Shown here in pieces: positions 8,215 to 16,187 of a stretch of 64,000 nt of DNA; position 1 is the first letter of the stretch; every line of letters starts with the position of its first letter. The notes below the pieces were generated by a model. The model was not told where the DNA came from. It saw nothing but the letters and a program-made list of their open reading frames with translations, and ran no database searches. The translations under genes and the position numbers were made by a program. Origin of the DNA: Comamonas fluminis (GTDB lineage Bacteria; Pseudomonadota; Gammaproteobacteria; Burkholderiales; Burkholderiaceae_C); assembly GCF_019186805.1 (NCBI RefSeq), contig NZ_CP066783.1, positions 4,477,501 to 4,541,500 of the forward strand, read 5' to 3'.

Positions 8215-9117
8215 TTAGTCGTTAGCCGACTCGCTGGCATGCCAGCTACCCAGCGCTTTGCGTGTGCACCAGGCCATCAGCACAAACAGCGCGACGCCAG
8301 TCAGGGAGATCAGCAGCAGTGCAGCAAACATGCGCGGGATATTGAGCTGAAAGCCAGCTTGCAGAATCTGATACGCCAGACCTGCCCCCTGTCCGCCGGT
8401 GCCAGCCACAAACTCTGCCACGACCGCACCGATCAACGCGAGCCCGCAGGAGATACGCAGCCCGCCAAAGAAGTAAGGCAGAGCACTGGGGATACGCAAA
8501 CGCTTGAGCACCTGCCAACGGCTGGCGCGGTTGAGCTTGAAGTAAGCCAGCAGGTCAGGCTCCACACTGCGCAAGCCCAGCGTTGTGTTGCTGATGATGG
8601 GAAACAAAGCCACCAGTGCCGCACAGATCACCATGGACAGCACAGGGTCCTTGACCCAGATGATGATGAGCGGCGCTACGGCCACAATCGGCGTAACCTG
8701 CAGCAGCACGGCATAGGGGAACAGAGCGGTTTCGATCAGCTTGCTTTGCACAAACAAAAAGCTGATCAGTACACCCGCCACCGTTGCCAGGCCAAAGGCC
8801 AGCAAAGTGATCTTGACGGTTACCCACAAGGACCAACCCAGCGGGGCCCAATCGATCACCAGGGTCTGCATCATCAGCACCGGTGATGGCACCAGATAAG
8901 GCGGCAACTCCAGAACCGTCACCAGCGCCTGCCAAATCAGCAGCAGGACCACGCCCACGAGGGAAGGCAGCAGTACACGCTGCACCTTTGGCTGCATCAA
9001 CCAAGGCGTGCTTTGTTTCTTGGTCTTCGCAGACTTAGCAGATCGGCCGGTCGCGGAGGACTTAGCAGCGTCATCGGCCATAGAAGCCGGCAAAGTTGAA
9101 GAAGGTATGGCGCTCAT
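8215..9117 (-). CDS. ABC transporter permease, TauC/SsuC (NitT/TauT) family
   Basis: A 300-residue inner-membrane protein. The first 45 residues are hydrophilic and Ala/Ser/Lys-rich; six or so membrane segments follow, with the cytoplasmic ATPase-contact loop around 190-215 (LKRLRIPSALPYFFGGLRI). This class imports sulfonates, nitrate, thiamine precursors and pyrimidines. The start overlaps the ATPase stop by four bases. With the ATPase and the NMT1-like binding protein it forms a complete importer inside the catabolic operon. Confidence 0.88.
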   Translation of the reverse strand: MSAIPSSTLPASMADDAAKSSATGRSAKSAKTKKQSTPWLMQPKVQRVLLPSLVGVVLLLIWQALVTVLELPPYLVPSPVLMMQTLVIDWAPLGWSLWVTVKITLLAFGLATVAGVLISFLFVQSKLIETALFPYAVLLQVTPIVAVAPLIIIWVKDPVLSMVICAALVALFPIISNTTLGLRSVEPDLLAYFKLNRASRWQVLKRLRIPSALPYFFGGLRISCGLALIGAVVAEFVAGTGGQGAGLAYQILQAGFQLNIPRMFAALLLISLTGVALFVLMAWCTRKALGSWHASESAND

Positions 9118-9932
9118 GACAAGCTCTCCTCTTGCGATGCGCTGGCACGCAGCAAACTCGATTGAAGCTGCTGGGCGCGTTGATTGAACTCTGGGCTGAC
9201 CATGAACTCGGCTGGGCGCGGGAAGGGCGCATCAATGCGGAACTCTTCCACCACGCGGCCTGGGCGCGCCGCCATCATCACCACACGGCTTGAGAGATAG
9301 ACCGCCTCGTGAATCGAATGGGTCACAAACATCACCGTGAGCTTTTTCTTGTTCCACAGCTCCAGCAGCTCGGCATCAAGCTTATGGCGCGTGATTTCAT
9401 CGAGTGCGCCGAAAGGCTCGTCCATCAGCAGCAGATCAGGCTCGGTCACCAAGCCGCGCGCAATCGAAACCCGCATTTGCATGCCACCCGATAGTTCACG
9501 CGGCAGGGCTTTGGCAAAGCGTGACAGCCCCACCAGCGCCAGCGCATCGTTCACGCGCGCATCAGCCTCTGCACGCGACACGCCCGCCAGATCCAGCGGC
9601 AGCCGCACATTGGTGTGCACATCGGACCAGGGCATCAGCGTGGGCTGCTGAAAAACGAAAGCCATCTTCTTGCCGCTCGCCTGCAACTGCTGCACCGGCT
9701 TGCGCCATAGCAGCAGCTTGCCATCGCTAGGCTCCAGCAGGCCCGCCACCATCTTGAGCAAGGTACTCTTGCCGCAGCCGGAAGGGCCCAGCAGCGTGAC
9801 AAACTCACCTTCTTCAATGCGCAAATCAACGGGCAGCAGCGCCTGCGTGCCTCCGGGGTAGGTTTTCTCGGCAGACAGCACCTCGACGGCGGGAGTTGCT
9901 GTTGCCAGGGTTTCAGAGCCAGTCATAGCCAC
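9114..9932 (-). CDS. ABC transporter ATP-binding protein, TauB/SsuB family
   Basis: A 272-residue ATPase. Walker A is GPSGCGKST (about 49-57), the Q-loop sits in FVFQQPTLMPW (about 93-103), the signature LSGGMQMR is near 147, and Walker B LLLMDEPFGALDE near 167. The FGALDE and TRHKLDAELLELW segments are typical of the nitrate/taurine subclass. A second ATG two codons in (MTGSE) is an equally possible start. It is coupled to the permease by an ATGA overlap and lies 50 bases after the binding-protein gene. Confidence 0.9.
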   Translation of the reverse strand: MAMTGSETLATATPAVEVLSAEKTYPGGTQALLPVDLRIEEGEFVTLLGPSGCGKSTLLKMVAGLLEPSDGKLLLWRKPVQQLQASGKKMAFVFQQPTLMPWSDVHTNVRLPLDLAGVSRAEADARVNDALALVGLSRFAKALPRELSGGMQMRVSIARGLVTEPDLLLMDEPFGALDEITRHKLDAELLELWNKKKLTVMFVTHSIHEAVYLSSRVVMMAARPGRVVEEFRIDAPFPRPAEFMVSPEFNQRAQQLQSSLLRASASQEESLS

Positions 9933-9982
9933 CTTTCACTATCGCAGCGGCTTGCGCCACCGCGTCATTCATCTACCCCCAA

Positions 9983-10975
9983 TCAGGGCATAACCTTGAT
10001 GTTCTGAATCAGGCTCAGGTTGTAGGCATCAGACTGCTTGACCTTGGCTGAGTCAATCAGTTTGGCCCTGACCAGAAAGTCGTAGCTGGCTTTGACACGT
10101 GCTTCTGTCATGGCTCCGATACCGAGCTTGCCGGCATCGCCACCGGTAACCATGCCCATCTCCTTGAGCTTGCCAACGCTATAAGCCAGCTGCTCGTCAG
10201 TCATATTGGGGTTGTCTTTTTTGATCAGCGCATTGCCGGGTGCAGGGTCTGCCAAATAGCTCTTCCAGCCTTCCATCGTGGCCTTCACAAACGATTCCAC
10301 GGCCTTGTTGCGCTCCTTGATGGTCTTGTCCATGCAGGAGATGGTGGTCGCATAGGCCGGAAAGCCCTGGTCGCTGAACATCAGTGTGTTGGCCTTGACT
10401 CCAGCCTTTTGAATCGCAAACGGCTCCGAAGTCAGATAGCCTTGCTGGGCCGAGTTCTTGTCCACCAGAAAGGGCTGGATGTTGAAGGTGTAGGGACGGG
10501 TCTGCGCATCCGTAAAGCCATACTTGGCCTTGAGCCATGGCCAGTAGCCGCGCTGCGCAGAAGAAGCGATCAGGATGGTCTTACCCTTGAGGTCTTCAAA
10601 TTTTTTCACGTCCTCATGCGCGATCAACACCTGCGGATCTTTCTGGAACACCGCAGCCACCGTGGTAACAGGCACACCACCTTCACGCATCTGCACCATC
10701 TGCAAATCACTGGACCCCATCACACAATCAGCTTGGCCTGCAGCCATCATCTGTGTGATATTGACCTGTGGCCCCCCCATCTTGATGCTGACATCCAGAC
10801 CCGCTTTTTTGTACAAACCCGTTGCCAACGCTTGGTAGAAGCCGCCATGCTCAGCCTGGGCGTACCAGTTGGTCATATAGGTGAACTTCTCTTGAGCAAG
10901 GCTGATGTTGCTCAGGCCGCAGGCAAGCAGGGCCGCGCAGGCCAGAGGTTTGAGGTGTTTGGCAGTTTTCATCAT
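9983..10975 (-). CDS. ABC transporter substrate-binding protein, NMT1/THI5-like
   Basis: Periplasmic binding protein of about 330 residues. A signal peptide covers roughly 1-27 (ends in SNISLA), then FTYMTNWYAQAEHGGFYQA. The WYAQAEHGGFY element resembles the ligand loop of THI5/ThiY-type proteins, which bind aminopyrimidines. This fits a pyrimidine-like ligand but does not prove one. GGAGAAG precedes two consecutive ATGs, so 10,975 or 10,972 may be the start. It is the first transporter gene, 49 bases below the creatininase-like gene. Confidence 0.88.
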   Translation of the reverse strand: MMKTAKHLKPLACAALLACGLSNISLAQEKFTYMTNWYAQAEHGGFYQALATGLYKKAGLDVSIKMGGPQVNITQMMAAGQADCVMGSSDLQMVQMREGGVPVTTVAAVFQKDPQVLIAHEDVKKFEDLKGKTILIASSAQRGYWPWLKAKYGFTDAQTRPYTFNIQPFLVDKNSAQQGYLTSEPFAIQKAGVKANTLMFSDQGFPAYATTISCMDKTIKERNKAVESFVKATMEGWKSYLADPAPGNALIKKDNPNMTDEQLAYSVGKLKEMGMVTGGDAGKLGIGAMTEARVKASYDFLVRAKLIDSAKVKQSDAYNLSLIQNIKVMP

Positions 10976-11024
10976 GGCGCTTCTCCGTAAGGGTGGGTAA
11001 ACAGTGAATTCGGTCTGAACAATC

Positions 11025-11882
11025 TCAGGCCAGAGCAGGCTCTACATGACCCTGGTGCTGGGCACGGCCCCAGGTGGCCTCTTCACGCGCTGCCCACTGC
11101 AGCTCGTGCAATTCAGTGATGGCAGCAGCCCAGCTCTTGGCCAGCGATTCCAGAATCTCCTGCCCCTGCTCTGCCGTGGCCGGCGTGGGGTCACCAATCA
11201 CGCCGCTCGGACCAAAGTCACGCGCCGTCCAAGCGCAGGCGGGCCGACCATCGGGCGACAGCAGGCTTGATGGAAATGCGGGGGGATAGTTGATGACGGC
11301 ACGCTCCATATGCACGGTCTCGGGTGCCAGAGCCAGCATCAAAGCGGTCTCGGCATGGCCAGCATGCATGGCCAGCTTCTTCTCCAGTGCAGACAAATAC
11401 TGCCCTGCCACATGCGGCACGCGCCAGGTAAAACTGGGCACCACAATAAAGTCGCCATGGCGCAAACGCAGCTCGCGTGCGGCAATCTCCAAGACCTGTG
11501 GCTGACCGCCATGACCATTGACAAACAACAGCTTGCGAAAGCCCGCGCGGTACACGGACTCGCCAATCTCATTGATAGTGGCCAGCAAGGTCTCGCCAGT
11601 CAGCGTCACGGTTCCGGGGAAATGCAAATGCTCTTCGGACTTGCCATAGACGATGGGGGCCATGGCGAAAGCCGGCACATCGGCAGGCAAATGTGCGAGC
11701 GCATGGCCCACCACCCCTGCAGCAATGGTGGAGTCCACCGAGCACGGCAGATGTGGGCCGTGCTGCTCCATAGCGCCCACGGGCAGAACTATCACGGTGT
11801 TGGCCTTATCGGGCAGCTCAGCCACTTCTGTCCAGCTCAGGTAAGGAAGAAAGCGGTTGGCGGGGGTATATCCGTGCAGCAT
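11025..11882 (-). CDS. Creatininase-family amidohydrolase
   Basis: A 285-residue metal hydrolase. Conserved metal-ligand segments are visible: EQHGPHLPCSVDS (about 38-50), NGHGGQ (about 121-126) and HAGHAETALM (about 171-180). The family opens cyclic amides (creatininase) or removes formyl groups (FAPy deformylase), so several reactions are possible. Its operon partners (cytosine-deaminase-like protein, RidA, pyrimidine-type transporter, RutR-like regulator) make a ring-opening or amide-hydrolysing step on a pyrimidine-like compound more likely than creatinine breakdown. It starts 33 bases after the RidA gene ends. Confidence 0.85.
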   Translation of the reverse strand: MLHGYTPANRFLPYLSWTEVAELPDKANTVIVLPVGAMEQHGPHLPCSVDSTIAAGVVGHALAHLPADVPAFAMAPIVYGKSEEHLHFPGTVTLTGETLLATINEIGESVYRAGFRKLLFVNGHGGQPQVLEIAARELRLRHGDFIVVPSFTWRVPHVAGQYLSALEKKLAMHAGHAETALMLALAPETVHMERAVINYPPAFPSSLLSPDGRPACAWTARDFGPSGVIGDPTPATAEQGQEILESLAKSWAAAITELHELQWAAREEATWGRAQHQGHVEPALA

Positions 11883-11915
11883 GGGGTTCTCCGGTATCAG
11901 TGATGGATGGCTGCT

Positions 11916-12377
11916 TTAACGCAGTGGCAGATAGGCCGAGGCTTCGACTTCGATCAGAATTTCTGGCGTGGGCAACATGGCCGAGACTTCCACCACCGTG
12001 GATGCCGGCGGCTCACCCGGGAAGAACAGCTTGCGCACACGGCTGTAGTGCGGAAAGTGATCCAGATTGCGGAAGTACTGCACCAGCTTGAAGACATCGC
12101 TCATCTGCCCGCCTGCGCTCTCTACCGTCTGGCGAATGCTGTCCAACACCGCCCAGCTTTGGGCGAGGATGGGGCCTTCCTTGATATCGGAGCTGAACTC
12201 GCCCGTGCGCCCCAGCAGCGTTGCAGCGTCTGCCGGAATGTCGTCATAGCCACGCACAATGCGCTTGGCAGCGGGGTCCACCGCAATCACGCCAGACAGA
12301 AAAATAAAGTCGCCTGCTCTGCGCCAGGCCGCATAGCGCGCCAGCGGTTGGGCAATGCCGGTGTTTGCGCTGCTCAT
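11916..12377 (-). CDS. RidA/YjgF/RutC-family protein
   Basis: A 153-residue member of the RidA family. These enzymes hydrolyse reactive enamines/imines; RutC does so to aminoacrylate in uracil breakdown. Family features: GDFIFLSGVIAVDP (about 22-35), a TVESAGGQMSDVFKL helix and STVVEVSAML near 128, before the usual C-terminal IEVEASAYL. An open frame extends upstream to 12,581, but the ATG at 12,377 overlaps the deaminase-like gene by ATGA and gives a normal family length. It probably clears an enamine or imine intermediate produced by its neighbours. Confidence 0.88.
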   Translation of the reverse strand: MSSANTGIAQPLARYAAWRRAGDFIFLSGVIAVDPAAKRIVRGYDDIPADAATLLGRTGEFSSDIKEGPILAQSWAVLDSIRQTVESAGGQMSDVFKLVQYFRNLDHFPHYSRVRKLFFPGEPPASTVVEVSAMLPTPEILIEVEASAYLPLR

Positions 12378-13669
12378 GCGGCACTCCGTTCGATACAAGG
12401 GTTGAACCAGTTGGCCAGAGGCTCGCCATTGCCGACGCGGCCCGCGCGCAGTACCACGCGGCGCTGGGTACGGGATGGAAAGCCGCTGGCATTGGCTTGC
12501 GGGAAGATAATCAGATCTGCTACAGAGCCGGTTTGCAGCGGCATGGCACCTGCTTCGCGGCGCAACCAGTCGCTGCGGCAAACGCTATCGCTCCACAGAT
12601 CAAACGCTGGATTGAGCTGTGCCGCCGCCACGCCTGTTGTCAGCGCGTCCAGCGGGTCAAAGCTGCCCAGCGGACAGAACGGGTCTTGCACGTTGTCACT
12701 GGCCACTAGCAGCGGTATGCCGCGTGTTCTGGCTTCTTTCACCAGCGTCAATCCACGCTGGCGCGGCGTGCTGCCGGTTTGCGCATCCTGCAGCAGTAGA
12801 TTGGTCACCGGCAAGGTCACCATCGTGATGGGAACCTGCGCCACAGCATCCAGCGTGCGCAAAGCCTGCTCCAGCGGCTGCGCGGCCAGTGCACAGGTAT
12901 GACCACAGACCACGCGACCTTCAAAGCTCAATTCCTTGAGCAAGGCCGCAGTCGTAGCAAGACCTTGGGCTGCAGGGTTGAGCTCTTCATCCACATGCAG
13001 GTCCACATCCAGATCATGTGCTTGCGCGGCTTCAAACAGATTGCGCAGGGCCGCGGCGCTCCAGTTCGTGGAATGCACAAAGCCGCCCAGCAAAGCGCCC
13101 GGGCCGCTGGCTGCCACCTGGGCCGCCAGCTTCATGGCCAGACTGCGGTCTTCATACAGATGAAGGGGGATGAGGCTGACGCGCTCCAACACCAGTTTGG
13201 CGGCCCATTCCTGCGCCAACTCCTTGAGCACATTCCAGGCTACCGGTTGGCCTTCTAGCTCCCACCAATCGCAATGGGTCCGTGCATGCGATACACCCGC
13301 TTCATAAGCCCATTGCAGGCCCAAGCCTGCACGGCGGCGCACATCGGTTGCCGTCCATTGGGCTTTGTCCACCATCATGGCGTCGATAGCGCCTAGCAAG
13401 CCAGGCTGCACCTCGCCCATGCGTTCCAGCGTGAAAGCCTTGTCCAGATGCAGATGCGCATCCACCATGCTTGGCAAGACCAGAGCGCCTTCCAGATCCC
13501 AAAGCTCTGACCCGACGGCACGCGGGTGTAATGCAGCCTCGGCCCTGATCGATGCAACACGGCCTGCAAGGATCTCGACGCGCACCAAAGCGTTTTCAGC
13601 AGCGATACCCAAGCCGGAGAACAACCAGCGCGGCAGGCGTGCATTGCAAAGTGTCAGATGTGGCGACAT
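12374..13669 (-). CDS. Cytosine-deaminase-like amidohydrolase (CodA/AtzC family)
   Basis: A 431-residue TIM-barrel amidohydrolase. Metal and catalytic elements: DAHLHLDK (about 70-77), HVDEE (about 229-233), GHTCALA (about 261-267) and SDNVQDPFCPLGS (about 318-330), the counterpart of CodA DDVFDPWYPLG. It most likely removes an exocyclic amino group from a pyrimidine-like ring, releasing ammonia. In CodA the first residue of the DDV motif is the catalytic Asp; here the order is S-D-N-V, so substrate or mechanism may differ. I chose the ATG at 13,669 because GAGG sits nine bases upstream; another ATG at 13,675 is too close to that site. Confidence 0.82.
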   Translation of the reverse strand: MSPHLTLCNARLPRWLFSGLGIAAENALVRVEILAGRVASIRAEAALHPRAVGSELWDLEGALVLPSMVDAHLHLDKAFTLERMGEVQPGLLGAIDAMMVDKAQWTATDVRRRAGLGLQWAYEAGVSHARTHCDWWELEGQPVAWNVLKELAQEWAAKLVLERVSLIPLHLYEDRSLAMKLAAQVAASGPGALLGGFVHSTNWSAAALRNLFEAAQAHDLDVDLHVDEELNPAAQGLATTAALLKELSFEGRVVCGHTCALAAQPLEQALRTLDAVAQVPITMVTLPVTNLLLQDAQTGSTPRQRGLTLVKEARTRGIPLLVASDNVQDPFCPLGSFDPLDALTTGVAAAQLNPAFDLWSDSVCRSDWLRREAGAMPLQTGSVADLIIFPQANASGFPSRTQRRVVLRAGRVGNGEPLANWFNPCIERSAA

Positions 13670-13680
13670 ATGCATCTTCC

Positions 13681-14268
13681 TCAGGCAAAGCGGCGCATGG
13701 CCTGACCCACCCGCTCTTTAAACGCAGTCAGGCGCGGCGTCGTCGCCACATTCATGTGGTAATACGCGTGGTAGTCAATGCGCGCCTTGCCGCCCGTGAG
13801 AATGCGCAGATAGCGCTTGATGCATTTGCGTGGTGGATCGCCCATGAACAGAGCTGTCCAGCGCGGGCGGCCATAGGTCACCACTGCGGCGATGCGCTTG
13901 AGATGGGTCAGCGCAGGTTTGACGTTCTGCGGATCGCTGATGTCAAAAGCCACACCGGGCATGAGAACGCGGTCAAAAAAGCCTTTGAGCATGGCGGGCA
14001 GGCCAAAGCACCAAGTGGGAAAGCAGAACACCACAGCCTCGGCCCACAGCAGACGATCCACATATTTCTGTACGGGAATCTGGTTGTGCGGAACCTCGTG
14101 ATAGCCCAAGCGTTCCTCACGTGACATCACGGGGTTAAATCCTTCGGCATACAGATCGCAGTCATCAACCTCATGCCCTGCCGCACGCAGTTGCTGCACC
14201 ACTTCGGCATGCAACGCGGCCTGGTAGCTGGTTTCTACGGGATGAGAGAAGATCACAAGCACTCGCAT
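13681..14268 (-). CDS. NAD(P)H-dependent flavodoxin-fold oxidoreductase (NQO1/KefF-like)
   Basis: A 195-residue flavodoxin_2 protein. The FMN phosphate loop is SHPVETSYQAAL (8-19), and FPTWCFGLPAMLKGFFDRV (about 84-102) is the classic flavin ring and dimer segment. Such enzymes move two electrons from NAD(P)H to quinones or other acceptors. It lies 12 bases below the ferredoxin gene and 11 bases above the amidohydrolase. I infer an electron-supply role for a redox step in the operon's pathway. Confidence 0.82.
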   Translation of the reverse strand: MRVLVIFSHPVETSYQAALHAEVVQQLRAAGHEVDDCDLYAEGFNPVMSREERLGYHEVPHNQIPVQKYVDRLLWAEAVVFCFPTWCFGLPAMLKGFFDRVLMPGVAFDISDPQNVKPALTHLKRIAAVVTYGRPRWTALFMGDPPRKCIKRYLRILTGGKARIDYHAYYHMNVATTPRLTAFKERVGQAMRRFA

Positions 14269-14280
14269 CTTGTGCTCCTC

Positions 14281-14595
14281 TCACAGATCCAAAGTCAGCG
14301 TTGCATTGCGATTGCGCGCACAGCACAAAGCCACATGGGTGCGGCGCTCAGCTTCAGTCAGGCAGCTGTCGTGATGCTCAGGATCACCATCGACCCAGCG
14401 CGTTACGCAAGTGCCGCAAATACCTTGCTCGCACACGGTTTCGATCTCAACACCGGCCAGTTGCAGCACATCGGTGATGCTCTCGCCCGGCTCTACCGGC
14501 AGGCGCAGGCCCTGGCGTTGCAATATGAGTTCAAAGCCTTGCGCAGCACCATTTTCAGAAGGTGCTTCGAGTGTGTTCACAGCCGTGTTTTGCAT
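14281..14595 (-). CDS. Stand-alone [2Fe-2S] ferredoxin (VanB C-terminal-domain type)
   Basis: A 104-residue plant-type ferredoxin with cluster cysteines in CEQGICGTC and a distal CC pair in VALCCAR. It resembles the C-terminal domain of phthalate/vanillate dioxygenase reductases (the DPEHHDSCLTEAER stretch is characteristic), but the FMN and NAD domains are absent. No Rieske oxygenase is seen in the operon, so its partner may be the FAD oxidase or the flavodoxin-type reductase. It is the promoter-proximal gene: a sigma-54 promoter and a RutR-like box lie directly upstream. Confidence 0.85.
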   Translation of the reverse strand: MQNTAVNTLEAPSENGAAQGFELILQRQGLRLPVEPGESITDVLQLAGVEIETVCEQGICGTCVTRWVDGDPEHHDSCLTEAERRTHVALCCARNRNATLTLDL

Positions 14596-14610
14596 GATTG
14601 ACCATCCGAT

Positions 14611-14626
14611 TTGATCGATTGGTCAA
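14611..14626. promoter_or_regulatory. RutR-like operator over the heterocycle operon start site
   Basis: TTGATCGATTGGTCAA matches 12 of the 14 defined bases of the RutR box TTGACCA-N2-TGGTCAA known from E. coli. It covers about -6 to +10 relative to the start predicted from the sigma-54 promoter at 14,631-14,647, an ideal place for a repressor. A further half-site TTGACCA is at 14,598-14,604. The RutR-like regulator gene ends just upstream, at 14,736. Confidence 0.6.
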
Positions 14627-14630
14627 ATTA

Positions 14631-14647
14631 AGCAAGCGCTGTGCCAG
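14631..14647 (-). promoter_or_regulatory. Sigma-54 promoter for the heterocycle operon
   Basis: The minus strand reads CTGGCACAGCGCTTGCT, agreeing with YTGGCAC-N5-TTGCW, with GG and GC 10 bases apart. The predicted start is about 14,620, some 25 bases before the ferredoxin ATG. Only an NtrC half-site, TGCACCA at 14,699-14,705, was noticed upstream. Confidence 0.75.
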
Positions 14648-14735
14648 ATCAACACGACAGGGAGAAGCTCTGGCTAGCGCGCAGCCTCCAGCCTGAACAT
14701 GCACCAAGCCCGCGCGACCAAGCTTTAAACAACCC

Positions 14736-15365
14736 TCAAATTGGTGCCATTCCGCAGCCCAGCAGCACAGAATTGGTGAGCTCGCGCGCGATGTGTTCGC
14801 GGTCTATGGGCTGATCAATTTCCAGGCCCAACATCACCCTGGCCTGCACAGCGTAGTCGGCGTAATGCTGGGTCATGCCCCAGATCTGCATCAGCAGCAC
14901 ACGCGCATCGAGCTTGCGCATGCGACCCTGCTCCATCCACTCGCCCATCAGCTCAACTTTTTGCTGGGTCGATGCCAGCGCCAGCGGCCAGTATTTGTCC
15001 AGACGTGAACCACCACCCAGCACCTCGTTCGTGAAAATGCGCGACAGCTCGGGGTTGTCCAGCGCGTAATCAAGCTTACGCCGCACATAGTTGCCAATGA
15101 TCTGGGCGGGATCATCAAGCGCGGGATCAAACGCAAACGCAGCCGACCAGCCTTCAAGCAATGCATAAAGCAGCTCGTCATACAAAGCCTGCTTGCTTTC
15201 TATGTAGTAGTGCAGCTGAGGTTTGGTGAGACCCGCACGCTCTGCAATCGCCTGCGTGGAAGCGCCTTTGAAGCCATGGCTGCTGAACTCTGCAATCGCA
15301 GCTTCGCGGATGGCGAGCTGAATCTGTTCTCGAGTACGACGAGCGACGGGTGTGGAATCAGTCAT
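14736..15365 (-). CDS. TetR-family regulator, RutR homologue
   Basis: A 209-residue regulator: N-terminal helix-turn-helix (about 8-55, with AERAGLTKPQLHYYIESKQAL), then a ligand domain that aligns by eye with E. coli RutR throughout, including IWGMTQHYADYA (RutR IWASTQHYADFA). RutR binds uracil or thymine and leaves DNA when ligand is present. I infer a repressor of the adjacent operon, released by a pyrimidine-like inducer. The ATG at 15,365 gives a normal TetR start; the frame stays open to a TTG at 15,425, and neither start has a convincing ribosome site. Confidence 0.85.
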   Translation of the reverse strand: MTDSTPVARRTREQIQLAIREAAIAEFSSHGFKGASTQAIAERAGLTKPQLHYYIESKQALYDELLYALLEGWSAAFAFDPALDDPAQIIGNYVRRKLDYALDNPELSRIFTNEVLGGGSRLDKYWPLALASTQQKVELMGEWMEQGRMRKLDARVLLMQIWGMTQHYADYAVQARVMLGLEIDQPIDREHIARELTNSVLLGCGMAPI

Positions 15366-15441
15366 AAGGACGGAAAAAACTGCAGGAGCCGGCGGCATCC
15401 ATCGCACAACCGGAATTGACATCAAGAATAACGGCTGTCAC

Positions 15442-16173
15442 TCAATGCACGGCAAAGCGCAGCAAATATTCGTAGCTGTTCTCCGTGGTTTTGGCGTCGC
15501 CCTGCACCGCTTCACGCCAGATGGCCTGTAGCGTGTTATTGCCGGCCATTGGCGTCATCAAAGCAAGGCCTTGTGCATCCGTCATCGTCGGGGCTCCACT
15601 TTCACCCCAGGAAAGGCGCACGCCCGCCTGAGGCTTGCCATTGAGAAGAACCTGCAACCTAAGCGGCTGGCCTGCATGGGGTGCCAGGCCCTGCTGCGGC
15701 ACCACCTCAAACATCTGGCCCAGCGGCTTTTGCAAGACAGCGCCCCACTGCACCACGGTCTTGTGAAATTTGCGCGCATGCACGCCGCGCACCGCACCGG
15801 GGTTCTTGTCCATGGGCAGGGGCAGCATCTCGCCCTCAGGCCTGGTGCTGCTGAAGTAGCCGTTGTCCAGCTCCACCGCAATCAGCGCGGCCCGTGTATC
15901 GGGCTTGACGCGTATGCCGCCCTTCACGGTTTTCACATCGCAAGCCACTTCACGCCCGCGCAGATCGTAAGCGTGCACGCGTTGCAACTTGGCGGGGTCA
16001 AAGGTTTCGGTCTTGCCTTCATGACCACCGAACTGCATGACATAGCCGCCACGTGCATCAGGCTCCAGCCAGACGTTATGGGCATGCACAGGATTGGCGC
16101 AAAGCAGCCATGCGGCAGCGGTGGTGCACAGAATACGCGCCACGATGTTCTGGCGGGTCAGAGAAAAAGACAT
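15442..16173 (-). CDS. DUF4198 periplasmic protein, probable nickel-uptake accessory
   Basis: A 243-residue exported protein. A signal peptide of about 32 residues ends in ANPVHA, then HNVWLEPDARGGY, the typical DUF4198 opening. DUF4198 proteins are often encoded beside TonB-dependent receptors for nickel or cobalt and are thought to be periplasmic. This one starts 14 bases below the TonB receptor and is flanked on the other side by nickel-urease genes. The ATG at 16,173 has CGGAG five bases upstream; a frame extension to 16,191 overlaps the receptor. Confidence 0.75.
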   Translation of the reverse strand: MSFSLTRQNIVARILCTTAAAWLLCANPVHAHNVWLEPDARGGYVMQFGGHEGKTETFDPAKLQRVHAYDLRGREVACDVKTVKGGIRVKPDTRAALIAVELDNGYFSSTRPEGEMLPLPMDKNPGAVRGVHARKFHKTVVQWGAVLQKPLGQMFEVVPQQGLAPHAGQPLRLQVLLNGKPQAGVRLSWGESGAPTMTDAQGLALMTPMAGNNTLQAIWREAVQGDAKTTENSYEYLLRFAVH

Positions 16174-16187
16174 GAAAGCTCCGGAAA

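Noticed and set aside
11025..13669. Creatinine degradation (creatininase plus creatinine deaminase) as the operon's function
   Set aside because: Possible by family names, but creatinase and sarcosine oxidase genes are absent and the RutR-like regulator and box favour a pyrimidine-like ligand; kept as an alternative only.
14699..14705. TGCACCA half-site as an NtrC site for the heterocycle operon
   Set aside because: Only one half matches; not sufficient to list.
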